NCBI RefSeq assembly: GCF_041321095.1
Contig: NZ_JBGGWE010000021.1
Location: 28,496 to 92,495, forward strand
Source of the DNA: Fibrella arboris
GTDB taxonomy: Bacteria; Bacteroidota; Bacteroidia; Cytophagales; Spirosomataceae
Length of the DNA stretch: 64,000 nt
Direction of reading: 5' to 3'
The notes beneath the pieces are model-generated. The model did no database searches, had not been told where the DNA came from, and saw only the letters and a list, made by a program, of their open reading frames with translations. A program made the position numbers and the translations under genes. Shown piece by piece: positions 17,787 through 26,420 of the stretch (positions are counted from its first letter, which is position 1; the number at the start of each line of letters is the position of its first letter).

Positions 17787-20117
17787 TTATCCCCGCAGCC
17801 ATCGGCGTGGTTGCGCCTGATAGTAGCGGTCTTTGTGGCTGTGGCTCAGGTACGAACCGTCGTTACCTACTACACCGTTCAATACCAGACTCAGGTTTTT
17901 GAAGCGCTGTTCACGCCGTACCAGTTCAATCGCTTTTAGGCTTGTCTGTGGTGTAACCCCATGACGCACCACAAACAGCGTTGAATCGGCAAAGGGAGCT
18001 ACCAACTGCGCATCAGATACAAGGCCAAGTGGCGGTGTATCGAGCATGATGTAATCGAACCGCTCGCGCAGATCAGCAATCAATTGCTGCATTTTAGGAG
18101 AACTGAGTAATTCAGCAGGGTTTTGTTCGTCGTCGAGAACGCCACTGCTAATCATGAAAAAGTTTTTGTAACCAGGCACTGGCTGCAGCACTTCGTTCAG
18201 GGTCGCATCGCCCGTCAGGTATTCGCTGATACCTACGTTAACATCGAGGTGAAAGGTTTCCTGATAGGTTGGCCTTCTTAAGTCAAGTTCAAGTACCACC
18301 GTTGGCCGATCAACTAACGACAGGCTGGCCCCCAGGTTCAGCGAAACAAACGTTTTGCCTTCGCCGCTGATGCTCGACGTAACCAGCAATACATGACTGT
18401 CCGATTCGTTTATCTGCCTGGCTGGTAAGTTGGCCCGTAACGTACGAATCTGTTCTGTGATCAATGACCGGCTACGGGGGGTGATCACCAACCGCTTCTT
18501 GCTCGATGAAGGGTTGGTCGACAATTCGCCGAGAATAGGGGTCAGCGTCGATTTCTCCACTTCATGCCGACTGCGGATTCGTTGGTTGAGCGAATCCAGA
18601 CCGGCAATGGCTCCCAAGGGCAACAGCAGGCCCACCATGCCGAAAAGCAGGAAGATCATTGGCTTAACTGGCTTCACTGGAATTGGGTTGCTCATGGCGG
18701 CATCAACAGTACGGCTATCCGACACTGCAGCGGCAAAGGCAACGGCTGTTTCTTCCCGTTTCTGAAGCAGGTACGTATATAAATCGTTTTTGATAGCCTG
18801 CTGCCGGGAAATATCCATCAAGGCCCGTTCCTGACGCGGTACCTGCCGAATCTGACCGGCTAATTCCTGGTTTTTCGATTCGTAGCTACGCTTGTTGCTT
18901 TCCAGCATATTCTGCATGGTCTCCACATTCTCTCCTATGCGGCGTTTCGTTGACCGGATCTTATCATCCAGCGCCTGAAGCTGTGGGTCAGCGTTGGTAG
19001 TCGTCTTGGCAAGCTGGGTACGTTGCAGGTCCAGATCCGACGCCGTATTGATCAAATTGAGCAAAACCTGGTCATCTAACCCAACAGTGGCGGGCGTGCC
19101 GCTCTGGTCAGCAGGCTGGCTGCGGACGTATTTCTGTAGATCACGTAATGCCGATAGCTTCACGTTCACCTCGTTCAGCTTGGCGTCGTTCTCTTTGGCC
19201 GATAATAAAAACGTTTGCGCCTGGGTGCTCAGATCGGTGATGCCCTCGCTCGATTTAAAGCTCTCCACACGACTCTCTACGCCCGACAATTCGCCCGATA
19301 GTCCATTCAACCGCTCCTGAATAAATTGGAGTGTGTTGCCGGCTACTTTATTCTTGCTTTGGATAGAGGCCAGATTATACGCAGCAATGAGCGTGTTCAG
19401 TACCGCCTCGCCTTTCGCCGGAACGGCATCGTCAACGGTCAGGACAACAACTGAGGATGTTTTGCTGGTTGGTTCAGCCTTCAGACGGCCGATGTAATCG
19501 CCTGCCACAGCCTGCTTAGTCGATGCCTGCACAATGATAGGCGATGTGCTGGCTGAAACAGGTTTCCGGGTAGCTATACGGATGCGGCCCAACGCCGTAT
19601 TCACCGACTGGTTCAGCGGAATAGGTTGCCCGTTTAGCTGAACCACCGGATTATTGCTGAATGTCAACGTGAATGGTTCTTCGTACAGAGCTGGTTGTCC
19701 TTTCTCGACGATCAATTCCACAGGGTTGTCCCCGTATATTTCCCGCTTCCCAAACTTCGTCTGACGGTAATACCGGTGTTCCAGGTGTAACTTTTCAATA
19801 ACCTGACTCATCAGCGTAGCCGAACGTAACATTTCGATCTCGTTCTCGACCGACTTTTTGGGCGTCGCTGCCTGGAACTCGCGCAACGCGCCACCACGAT
19901 CATCTGTTTTTGTTCCGTCGAGAAGTAACAGGCTGGCCTGCACCCGATAAATTGGCTGTTTGTAAAGCAGATAGAGGTAAGCAGCCCCCAGTGCTAAACC
20001 TAGCGAAAGTACAAACCAGGGCCAATGGCGCAAATACCGGAAGATGATTGCCCGGACATTCGGGCGACTGCTCTCCATGAGCGAGTACGGGGTGTAGACC
20101 GTGGTAGATTCTGTCAT
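17787..20117 (-). CDS. Wzc-like polysaccharide co-polymerase with tyrosine autokinase domain
   Basis: 776 residues. TM1 is at about 34-52 (WPWFVLSLGLALGAAYLYLL) and a Wzz domain follows. A long coiled-coil region lies at about 260-460, and TM2 at about 486-504 is preceded by a Pro-rich NPIPVKPVKP. The cytoplasmic BY-kinase has Walker A SSISGEGKTFVSLNLG at about 580-595, Walker A' VVLELDLRRP and Walker B FDYIMLDTPP. The tail holds a few tyrosines (GSYLSHSHKDRYYQ), fewer than in E. coli Wzc. It should control chain length and couple polymerisation to export by cycles of autophosphorylation. It is the first gene of the locus and has a 578-bp upstream region. No OPX/Wza partner is visible. Confidence 0.92.
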   Translation of the reverse strand: MTESTTVYTPYSLMESSRPNVRAIIFRYLRHWPWFVLSLGLALGAAYLYLLYKQPIYRVQASLLLLDGTKTDDRGGALREFQAATPKKSVENEIEMLRSATLMSQVIEKLHLEHRYYRQTKFGKREIYGDNPVELIVEKGQPALYEEPFTLTFSNNPVVQLNGQPIPLNQSVNTALGRIRIATRKPVSASTSPIIVQASTKQAVAGDYIGRLKAEPTSKTSSVVVLTVDDAVPAKGEAVLNTLIAAYNLASIQSKNKVAGNTLQFIQERLNGLSGELSGVESRVESFKSSEGITDLSTQAQTFLLSAKENDAKLNEVNVKLSALRDLQKYVRSQPADQSGTPATVGLDDQVLLNLINTASDLDLQRTQLAKTTTNADPQLQALDDKIRSTKRRIGENVETMQNMLESNKRSYESKNQELAGQIRQVPRQERALMDISRQQAIKNDLYTYLLQKREETAVAFAAAVSDSRTVDAAMSNPIPVKPVKPMIFLLFGMVGLLLPLGAIAGLDSLNQRIRSRHEVEKSTLTPILGELSTNPSSSKKRLVITPRSRSLITEQIRTLRANLPARQINESDSHVLLVTSSISGEGKTFVSLNLGASLSLVDRPTVVLELDLRRPTYQETFHLDVNVGISEYLTGDATLNEVLQPVPGYKNFFMISSGVLDDEQNPAELLSSPKMQQLIADLRERFDYIMLDTPPLGLVSDAQLVAPFADSTLFVVRHGVTPQTSLKAIELVRREQRFKNLSLVLNGVVGNDGSYLSHSHKDRYYQAQPRRWLRG

Positions 20118-20695
20118 AACGTTGATTGTAAGCTAGCCAAAAAGACCAGTGCATTTGTAAACCAAAACCAGAAAAGGTTCCATAAAAAAGTGTCTTTAAA
20201 GTTAAAACTATAAACTAAAAAAACGCTGTTACTTACTTCACATGATCTGGCGCAAGATCGACTGGTGAATTAACGTATAATGGCACTGGCATCTACGATT
20301 GCGAGGGGCTAAAATGAGGTTCCGGTTCAAAAAAAGAGCAGGCGGTAAAACACCTGTCAGTTGACAATTATAAACTCATTTTTTAACCTGAAATAGTACT
20401 ATTTTCAGAAATGACGCTCGGTCAGTGTAAGACAACATTAAGTAGGTGTGGACAACCTGTTCGCCACTTGTTATGTCGGTTGAACCAATAGCCGGTCACG
20501 CCAGCCTTTGTCTATTATTAGTATAGTGCAAAAATAAATTCTAAAAATTTTACACTGATCACGGCTATGTTCGCCTACTACACGTAACAGCCAGTACCAA
20601 TTATGAGGCAATCTTAGTTGCTTGATCTATCGTAAATCCATAGAATAATTAGTCTATGTTCAGTATCATTGTCCTATGCTGGATGTAAGTACACT
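20118..20695. other. Intergenic regulatory region of the exopolysaccharide operon
   Basis: A 578-bp AT-rich spacer between the divergent Wzc-like gene and the response-regulator gene. No open frame of coding character and no RNA gene was recognised. It has many A/T tracts (for example around 20205-20225 and 20525-20555) and is the only long non-coding stretch ahead of the polysaccharide block, so its promoters and operators are expected here. Confidence 0.6.
20138..20166 (-). promoter_or_regulatory. Possible Bacteroidota promoter of the Wzc-like gene
   Basis: Read on the minus strand, TTTG (20166-20163) is followed after 17 nt by TCTTTTTG (20145-20138). This is one mismatch from the Bacteroidota -7 consensus TAnnTTTG. 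The spacing is slightly short and the leader would be only about 15 nt, so this is a weak candidate. Confidence 0.3.
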
Positions 20696-21181
20696 ATGGG
20701 AAGCTACAATACATCTGAATTGATCCGGGTACAAAATTTTCGGCAGGCGAAGGTGCTTATTATCAACAATGATCCTAACCAACTTGCCCTTATTGAGTAC
20801 TGTCTCAAAGAGTGTTTACCCGAAGTTGAACCAGTTACAGCCCTAAATGAGATAGCCGTTCAAACGTACCTGAGTGCTTGTAGCCAGGATGAGCATAAAC
20901 TGCCCAAATTGATTCTGCTGGATATCTTTATGCCAAATCGCGAAGATGGATGGCACATTTTGGATGGCATCAAGGCGTTTCCATCACCTGTTAACCAGAT
21001 TCCGGTCGTTATATTTAGTCAGTCAAACCAACCAGCCGACATTGGGGAGGCGTATGATCGCGGCAGTTCATCTTACCTGGTTAAACCAGCCAATGAAAGC
21101 GAATGGCTTACCTGTTTTCAAAGGATGCGGAAATACTGGTGGGAGACTGTCTCCTTGCCACCAATCGGTTATCGGTATTGA
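20696..21181 (+). CDS. Single-domain response regulator (CheY-like receiver)
   Basis: 161 residues from the ATG at 20696 (MGSYNTSELIRVQNF); a TTG nine codons upstream in the same frame is less likely. The receiver fold is complete: acidic pocket in VLIINNDPNQ, phosphorylatable Asp in LILLDIFMPN, Ser in VVIFSQSN, and the conserved Lys in SSYLVKPAN. No output domain follows; the protein ends RKYWWETVSLPPIGYRY. The last 13 bp overlap the end of the convergent LytTR gene, whose product ends in a similar motif. It is probably a phospho-relay or protein-interaction module. Its place next to the polysaccharide promoter region makes that locus a plausible target. Confidence 0.88.
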   Translation: MGSYNTSELIRVQNFRQAKVLIINNDPNQLALIEYCLKECLPEVEPVTALNEIAVQTYLSACSQDEHKLPKLILLDIFMPNREDGWHILDGIKAFPSPVNQIPVVIFSQSNQPADIGEAYDRGSSSYLVKPANESEWLTCFQRMRKYWWETVSLPPIGYRY

Positions 21182-21921
21182 CCGGTTGGCAGTGAAGCCA
21201 TTGTCAACCAATACCGACACACTTCCTCCATGATGCTTAAGAACTCACTATTATCTTCCGGGATGACCACAATTGAATTCGCTTTCAAGGCGTAACCCGA
21301 TCTGGTCAGACCCGTGTTGGGGGCAATCAGGAGTACAATTGGTAATCTGCGTAGCCGAGGTGTCTCCTTCAATTCCTGGATCAGGGCTATCCGGTTTGGC
21401 GTAGCCTGACGCAAATCAAACAGGAGCAACTCGGGACGGTTTACACCGGTCATTACCAATAACTGCGAGAGTAACGATCCATTGTCTGTTACGTGCAGGA
21501 GTGTCATTGGCCATTGAGCATTGATAAGCTGGCGCAGCAGGAGGCTTTTCGTGACATCATTGGTAACAAAAGCGATCGACCGTTCTGGTTCCAGCAGGTG
21601 TTGATCGATACCAACACCGATAGTGTTTAATAAAAGTGGCCATTGCCGACGACTGACGGTGAGGACTGTTCCATCTTCGAGCAAAACAGCGCCACCTGTT
21701 TTTGAAGATCCCTGGTTCTGCAGTTTCAGTATACAATCAGGGTTAAGGAGTAGAGTCTTATGGATTCGAATAAAGTCAGGAAGTTGCTTTTCGAGAAAGC
21801 TCAGTGACTTGGAGACCAGTAATTGCTCACCTGTTCGGAAATGAACGAAGGAATAGTTGTTGGCACCAGACAGGTAAGAAATCAATATGGGGTGTTTTAA
21901 TGCATTGATAATAAGTCCCAT
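21169..21921 (-). CDS. LytTR DNA-binding protein with C-terminal degenerate receiver domain
   Basis: 250 residues. Residues about 10-105 form a LytTR domain: ISYLSGANNYSFVHFRTGEQ, LVSKSLSFLEKQLPDFIRIH, KTLLLNP, then GAVLLEDGTVLTVSRRQW. Residues about 112-235 look like a receiver: SIAFVTNDVTKSLLLRQL, LLLFDLRQATPN with the candidate phospho-Asp, IVLLIAP, then SIVVIPEDNSE. There the usual Lys before Pro is Ile, so phosphorylation switching may be altered or lost. The order LytTR-then-receiver is the reverse of AlgR/LytR. The tail RYWLTMASLPTGQYR matches the tail of the convergent response regulator. Confidence 0.8.
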   Translation of the reverse strand: MGLIINALKHPILISYLSGANNYSFVHFRTGEQLLVSKSLSFLEKQLPDFIRIHKTLLLNPDCILKLQNQGSSKTGGAVLLEDGTVLTVSRRQWPLLLNTIGVGIDQHLLEPERSIAFVTNDVTKSLLLRQLINAQWPMTLLHVTDNGSLLSQLLVMTGVNRPELLLFDLRQATPNRIALIQELKETPRLRRLPIVLLIAPNTGLTRSGYALKANSIVVIPEDNSEFLSIMEEVCRYWLTMASLPTGQYR

Positions 21922-22346
21922 AGCTGTAACGTACCTGTTGAGTTAACAGGGTAAACGTACCCGACCCGCTGATTTGTTTGAATTCTTAGTGTATGGCCTT
22001 GCAACCCCTGGGCACTCTAAATCCAGTGTCTGGCGGGTAATGACTGATCAGGAGCACCGTCGCAAAGGTTTTAAACTACTTAATGAGAATTTGTATATAC
22101 TTAAAATAATTGGCTAAGGTAAATCGAGCGATATACCAATAAGCCACAGCTATTCCATGTATAATGAACATCTGTTTTATAGATACATCGATTTGGGTTT
22201 ACTTGAGAAAAGCATAGACTTACCGTTTAGTATAAAAGCATTAGATTTGAAATCTTTATAGGACAATTTGTAGTATGTTCTGTACAGCAACCTTTCCCTT
22301 GTGTCAACGTCAAGGCAAACGGTCACCTATCTATTAGTTACTCAAC
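21922..22346. other. Intergenic region upstream of the first beta-helix gene
   Basis: A 425-bp AT-rich spacer between divergent genes. I see no coding frame, RNA gene or strong palindrome. Two GGTACGTT-type octamers lie close together at about 21929-21960 next to the LytTR gene start, which is notable only because the octamer is frequent throughout the window. Confidence 0.5.
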
Positions 22347-25300
22347 ATGTTCATTATTTCCGCGCTGGAAAAGGCAAAAGGGTCCTTTCGCCCTGCACTA
22401 TTTCTTTTCAACTGGTTCTTGCTCAGTTCTTTAAGTTATCAATCGGCCGTTGTAGCACAAACTACTTATTACGTAGCGAATGCGGGGAATGATTCAAACA
22501 ATGGAACAACCACCAGTACACCGTTTCAAAGTCTGGCCAAGGTGAATAGCCTTGCCTTGCAGGCTGGCGACCAGGTGCTTTTTCGCCGCGGCGACACATT
22601 CCGGGGTACACTGACCATCCGGCGGTCAGGTGCTGTTAACAAACCTATCATCTTTGATGCGTACGGCACTGGCTCAAAGCCAATACTATCTGGCTCTGTA
22701 CCCGTCACCAACTGGACGAGTGCAGGGAATAATATTTGGCAAGCGTCCTGTGCGTCGTGCGGTGGTGCGGTTACGGGCGTTTATAGAAATGGAACGGCTC
22801 TGCCGCTTGGCCGTTTTCCTAATGCGGACGCGCCTAACAAAGGGAACCTGACTATTCGAGCACACACAGAAAAGTACCAGATTTTCAGTCAAGAGCATTT
22901 ACCTGATAACGTTGACTGGAAAGGAGCTGAAGTTGTAATGAGACCAGCTGCTTGGATTATCGACCGAGCTGTAGTCGATGCACAGTATGGTGACGCTCTG
23001 AATTTATTTAATTATTCAAATTATACACCTAGAGACAACTCAGAATATTTTTTTCAGAATCATCCGGCAACACTGGATAAAAATGGCGAATGGTGCTACG
23101 ACCAGGCAAATAAAAAAGTATTGGTTTATACGAATCAAGGGGCGCCTACTGATGGGCTGTATACGGCTACTGCTTACAGTCTGGGAGTAGACATTGCCAA
23201 TGTGTCTTATATTACACTTCGTAATCTTAATATAGCAGAGACATTAAACACAAGCATTAATGGTCAGAATGTGTCAAATTTTGCAATGACAGATCTGGAC
23301 ATCACAAATGCGGGTGAAGATGGGATTGTTATCTCAGGATCAGGGAATAATATATTGTTAGAAAATAGTAAAATAAAAACCGTAAATAACAACGGTGTTT
23401 GGATAGGTCCTTACCAGACAGTCAATATTCGAGGTAACGATATGCGCCGCATTGCGCTCATCGCAGGAAGAGGGAAGAGTGGCGATGGCCAGTACAATGG
23501 AATTTCGTCCATGGCAAATCAGAATGTGATGATTGAAAATAACGTTATAGATAGTGTCGGTTATAATGGAGTAACCTTCTGGACTAACACAACAATACGC
23601 CAGAATGTAATTGCTAATTTTTGCTTCTCGAAAATAGACGGTGGCGGTATTTATTCGCACAACGCGGGTAAAAGCCCAATGACGAATATTCATTTATTGT
23701 CTAACATAATATATACTAACCCACTCCCTGCGGGTGGTACTCCTTGGGCTGATTATACGATTGGTATATTTCTCGATGACTGTGTTGAAAATGTGGAAAT
23801 AAAAAATAACACAGTATTTGGTAACGCACAGTGGGGCGTGTTTCTGCATGGTGCTCCTAATGTTACTTTTACAGATAACACCCTGTATAATAATAGGTTG
23901 TCTCAACTTAATGTTTATCATAATTATGGTATATGCCCTATTAGGAATGAGACAGTCAAGCGTAATATTTTTGTCAGCAAGAACCCCACTCAGTTAGCTG
24001 CGCAATATGAGTCGAATGCGGATGATATACTTCAGTATGGCTTGATTGATTCAAATTATTATGCCAGCCCGTTTAATGAGAGTGCCATGATACGAGGAGT
24101 AGCCTTCAATCGGGGAGGGAACTTTAACGTTAATGGCTGGAATCAATTTTCTGGTGGTCATGATGCACATTCGCGTAGTAGTCCGCTTTTATACAATGAG
24201 TTTAAAAATGAAGGGTCAGGCGGAATTAGTCGAATTAACAGCCCTTTTGACGAATGGACTGAAGGCTGGGAATTAGTATATAGCCCTTATGGTAATGCTG
24301 AGCTTGCCTATGCGCCCCAAAGTCCACTAGATGGCGGGAGTATGCGTATATCATTTCCAGTGTTATCCGGGCAAAGTAATTCATATGCACAAGTGGTGAA
24401 ACGCTTTGGTAATCTCTCAAAAGGTAAGGGGTATGTGCTTCGGTTTGATGCGGTTTCTTCTGTAGACGTACCCATACTGGTTTATCTGAGACAGTATGGA
24501 TTTCCTTATCAAGAATTTGATAGGAGGTATCCTGTGACTATCGGGGCTACCCGCAAGAGTTACGAACTACCATTTATTGGCACAGCTTTTGAAAATGACC
24601 CGGTTGTGATGTTTCAAACGGATACAGAAGGCCCTGTCATTTGGATTGATAATGTACGCTTGCAGGAAGATGTTCCTATAATCAATCAGCCAGATGACCT
24701 AATTCAATTGTACTATAACCCAACCTTGAAAGACAGTACCATCATTCTGCCTGCAGGCGCCTTCAGAGACGTAAAAAATCAGGCATATGCAAACTTGGTG
24801 CTGCTCAAACCTTTTACGTCAATCATCCTGCTGAAGGATACCATTCCCCTGCCACCTGCTGACCTCAGCCTTTCACTAGCCAGTAAAAAAAGAATACTTC
24901 AAGTAAACGAACCAACAGAGATACGCCTTCGCGTCAGAAACGAAGGTAATACCCAGGCAGAGTTGGCCCGATGGACATACCGATTGCCTGCCAATCTTCA
25001 GTTCATTGATTCAGCTGGACAACCCTATACAGATAATGTATTAAACGGAACTGTCAATCAACTCGCTCCGCAAACGGACACTACTTTCTCTATCTTGGTC
25101 AAGCCAACTTTAGGCGGTTTATTTCGAACTTCCGCTCAGTTGACAACGGCTACTTCTCATGATCCTGATAGCAATCCAAATACAGGCACTTATGATGGTG
25201 AAGATGATGCTTCGACGACTGAATTACGCGTTGGGGCTTCAGCGAGTATATTTGAGTCGCCTAATCCGAATCAACGTCCTCTACCTGCCGTAGTATCCAA

Positions 25301-25706
25301 TCAACCAGTGCCAGATCCTGCTAAAGCAGATCTAAGTCTGGCTATGTCTGTCAATCAGCGCATCCCGGTGGTGGGTGATGTGTTGAGTTATACGATTTCG
25401 GTTTCCAATGCTGGGGGGCGTACAGCTGACGGTGTTCAACTGCAAAACATGTTGCCAACTGGTTTTCAACTGGTGGAAGCTACCGACTGGACAATTAATG
25501 GGCTTACAATGACGCGTACATTGCCATCTTTACTGTCCGGTACAACCACTACGGTCTCTTTCCGGGTACGTGTGTTAACGCCCGGTCATTGGGTAAATCA
25601 GGCGCAGATCAGTGCCTCGAACGTTGGTGATCCTGACTCAACGCCTGGGAATGGTTTTACAAATGGCGAAGATGATCAGACACAGGTTGATATCCGGGCT
25701 AGGTGA
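22347..25706 (+). CDS. Giant secreted right-handed beta-helix protein with CBM-like and two DUF11 domains
   Basis: 1119 residues. A signal-peptide-like hydrophobic segment (ALFLFNWFLLSSLSYQSAVV, about 17-36) ends near AQTTYYVANAGNDSNNG. Residues about 40-600 form a right-handed beta-helix with Asn-rich turns (NNILLENSKIKTVNNNGVWI, VMIENNVIDSVGYNGVTF). Residues about 630-780 resemble a CBM4/9-type jelly roll (FDEWTEGWELVYSPYG, PVIWIDNVRLQ). Residues about 835-980 and 995-1115 are two DUF11 repeats, each ending with a GEDD motif. It lacks the type IX sorting domain of its paralogue at 26421. Its codons are visibly more AT-rich than those of the paralogue. It probably binds or cleaves polysaccharide outside the cell; no catalytic site can be assigned. 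Confidence 0.85.
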   Translation: MFIISALEKAKGSFRPALFLFNWFLLSSLSYQSAVVAQTTYYVANAGNDSNNGTTTSTPFQSLAKVNSLALQAGDQVLFRRGDTFRGTLTIRRSGAVNKPIIFDAYGTGSKPILSGSVPVTNWTSAGNNIWQASCASCGGAVTGVYRNGTALPLGRFPNADAPNKGNLTIRAHTEKYQIFSQEHLPDNVDWKGAEVVMRPAAWIIDRAVVDAQYGDALNLFNYSNYTPRDNSEYFFQNHPATLDKNGEWCYDQANKKVLVYTNQGAPTDGLYTATAYSLGVDIANVSYITLRNLNIAETLNTSINGQNVSNFAMTDLDITNAGEDGIVISGSGNNILLENSKIKTVNNNGVWIGPYQTVNIRGNDMRRIALIAGRGKSGDGQYNGISSMANQNVMIENNVIDSVGYNGVTFWTNTTIRQNVIANFCFSKIDGGGIYSHNAGKSPMTNIHLLSNIIYTNPLPAGGTPWADYTIGIFLDDCVENVEIKNNTVFGNAQWGVFLHGAPNVTFTDNTLYNNRLSQLNVYHNYGICPIRNETVKRNIFVSKNPTQLAAQYESNADDILQYGLIDSNYYASPFNESAMIRGVAFNRGGNFNVNGWNQFSGGHDAHSRSSPLLYNEFKNEGSGGISRINSPFDEWTEGWELVYSPYGNAELAYAPQSPLDGGSMRISFPVLSGQSNSYAQVVKRFGNLSKGKGYVLRFDAVSSVDVPILVYLRQYGFPYQEFDRRYPVTIGATRKSYELPFIGTAFENDPVVMFQTDTEGPVIWIDNVRLQEDVPIINQPDDLIQLYYNPTLKDSTIILPAGAFRDVKNQAYANLVLLKPFTSIILLKDTIPLPPADLSLSLASKKRILQVNEPTEIRLRVRNEGNTQAELARWTYRLPANLQFIDSAGQPYTDNVLNGTVNQLAPQTDTTFSILVKPTLGGLFRTSAQLTTATSHDPDSNPNTGTYDGEDDASTTELRVGASASIFESPNPNQRPLPAVVSNQPVPDPAKADLSLAMSVNQRIPVVGDVLSYTISVSNAGGRTADGVQLQNMLPTGFQLVEATDWTINGLTMTRTLPSLLSGTTTTVSFRVRVLTPGHWVNQAQISASNVGDPDSTPGNGFTNGEDDQTQVDIRAR

Positions 25707-26420
25707 GATTACAGCTCTAATTCAGGCTGATTTACGTGAACCACTCTGGTAATTTAGATGACTAACGATGGGTAAACCACTCAGTGGGTGTCTGAGAAGC
25801 GGGTCAGACAAATCAATCAGATGAACTATAGTGATAGGGTTACACCTATTACTAATGGGTGAATTGGTTTGTACCGCAGGTTATATCTATCTTTTGAAGG
25901 AAAGACCGTAACCGGCTCAAGTTAGTGCGTCAGGGGGCAGTGATCCTGAGTCAACACCCGGTAACGGGTTTGCGAATGGTGAAGATGATCAGTCGCAGGC
26001 TGATATCCGGGTAAATGAGCGCTAAAAAAAGTTAGGTTACTTGTTGCTACTTGCGCTATTGGGCTCAGTTTGAGCTGAGTTACGTTTAAAACGGTAACTA
26101 CCTCTTGGGTTATTCTGGCCAATTGCTGTACATTTTTAATGTTCATAATTTTTTAATGTGGCATGAGCCAGTAGCCTGATAATGATCTGTTTATAGTCAT
26201 CTATAAATACTTTCATATTATCTGTATATCTAATAGCAATTATACCTAGGTTATTGTTGTAATAGTTATATTAAATCGGAGTTTTCTGGTACAAAATTTG
26301 ATAAATATGCCGATGAGTAAGTTCTATTTGGAATATACCAGATAGAGTATATAGCTCTACTTCTTCGTATGTTTGTTCAACTTTTACCTGATTACCGTCC
26401 GTAACTTGAGAAACATATCA
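25707..26420. other. Intergenic region between the two beta-helix genes
   Basis: 714 bp, AT-rich especially at 26150-26400. Apart from the DUF11 remnant at 25912-26025 I see no gene, RNA or clear terminator. The promoter of the second beta-helix gene is expected in the last 200 bp, but no TAnnTTTG box was unambiguous. Confidence 0.5.
25912..26025 (+). pseudogene. Remnant of a DUF11-domain gene 3' end
   Basis: After a stop at 25909-25911, a frame of about 37 codons reads PAQVSASGGSDPESTPGNGF and ends with GEDDQSQADIRVNER and a TAA at 26023. This copies the end of the upstream beta-helix protein, which reads NQAQISASNVGDPDSTPGNG and ends GEDDQTQVDIRAR. There is no start codon or upstream domain, so it is a leftover of a lost or truncated third copy, or of a deleted extra DUF11 repeat. 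Confidence 0.75.

Noticed and set aside
20669..20695. TTG start for the response regulator, nine codons upstream
   Set aside because: The ATG at 20696 gives a normal receiver start; the upstream residues (SYAGCKYT) look non-coding.
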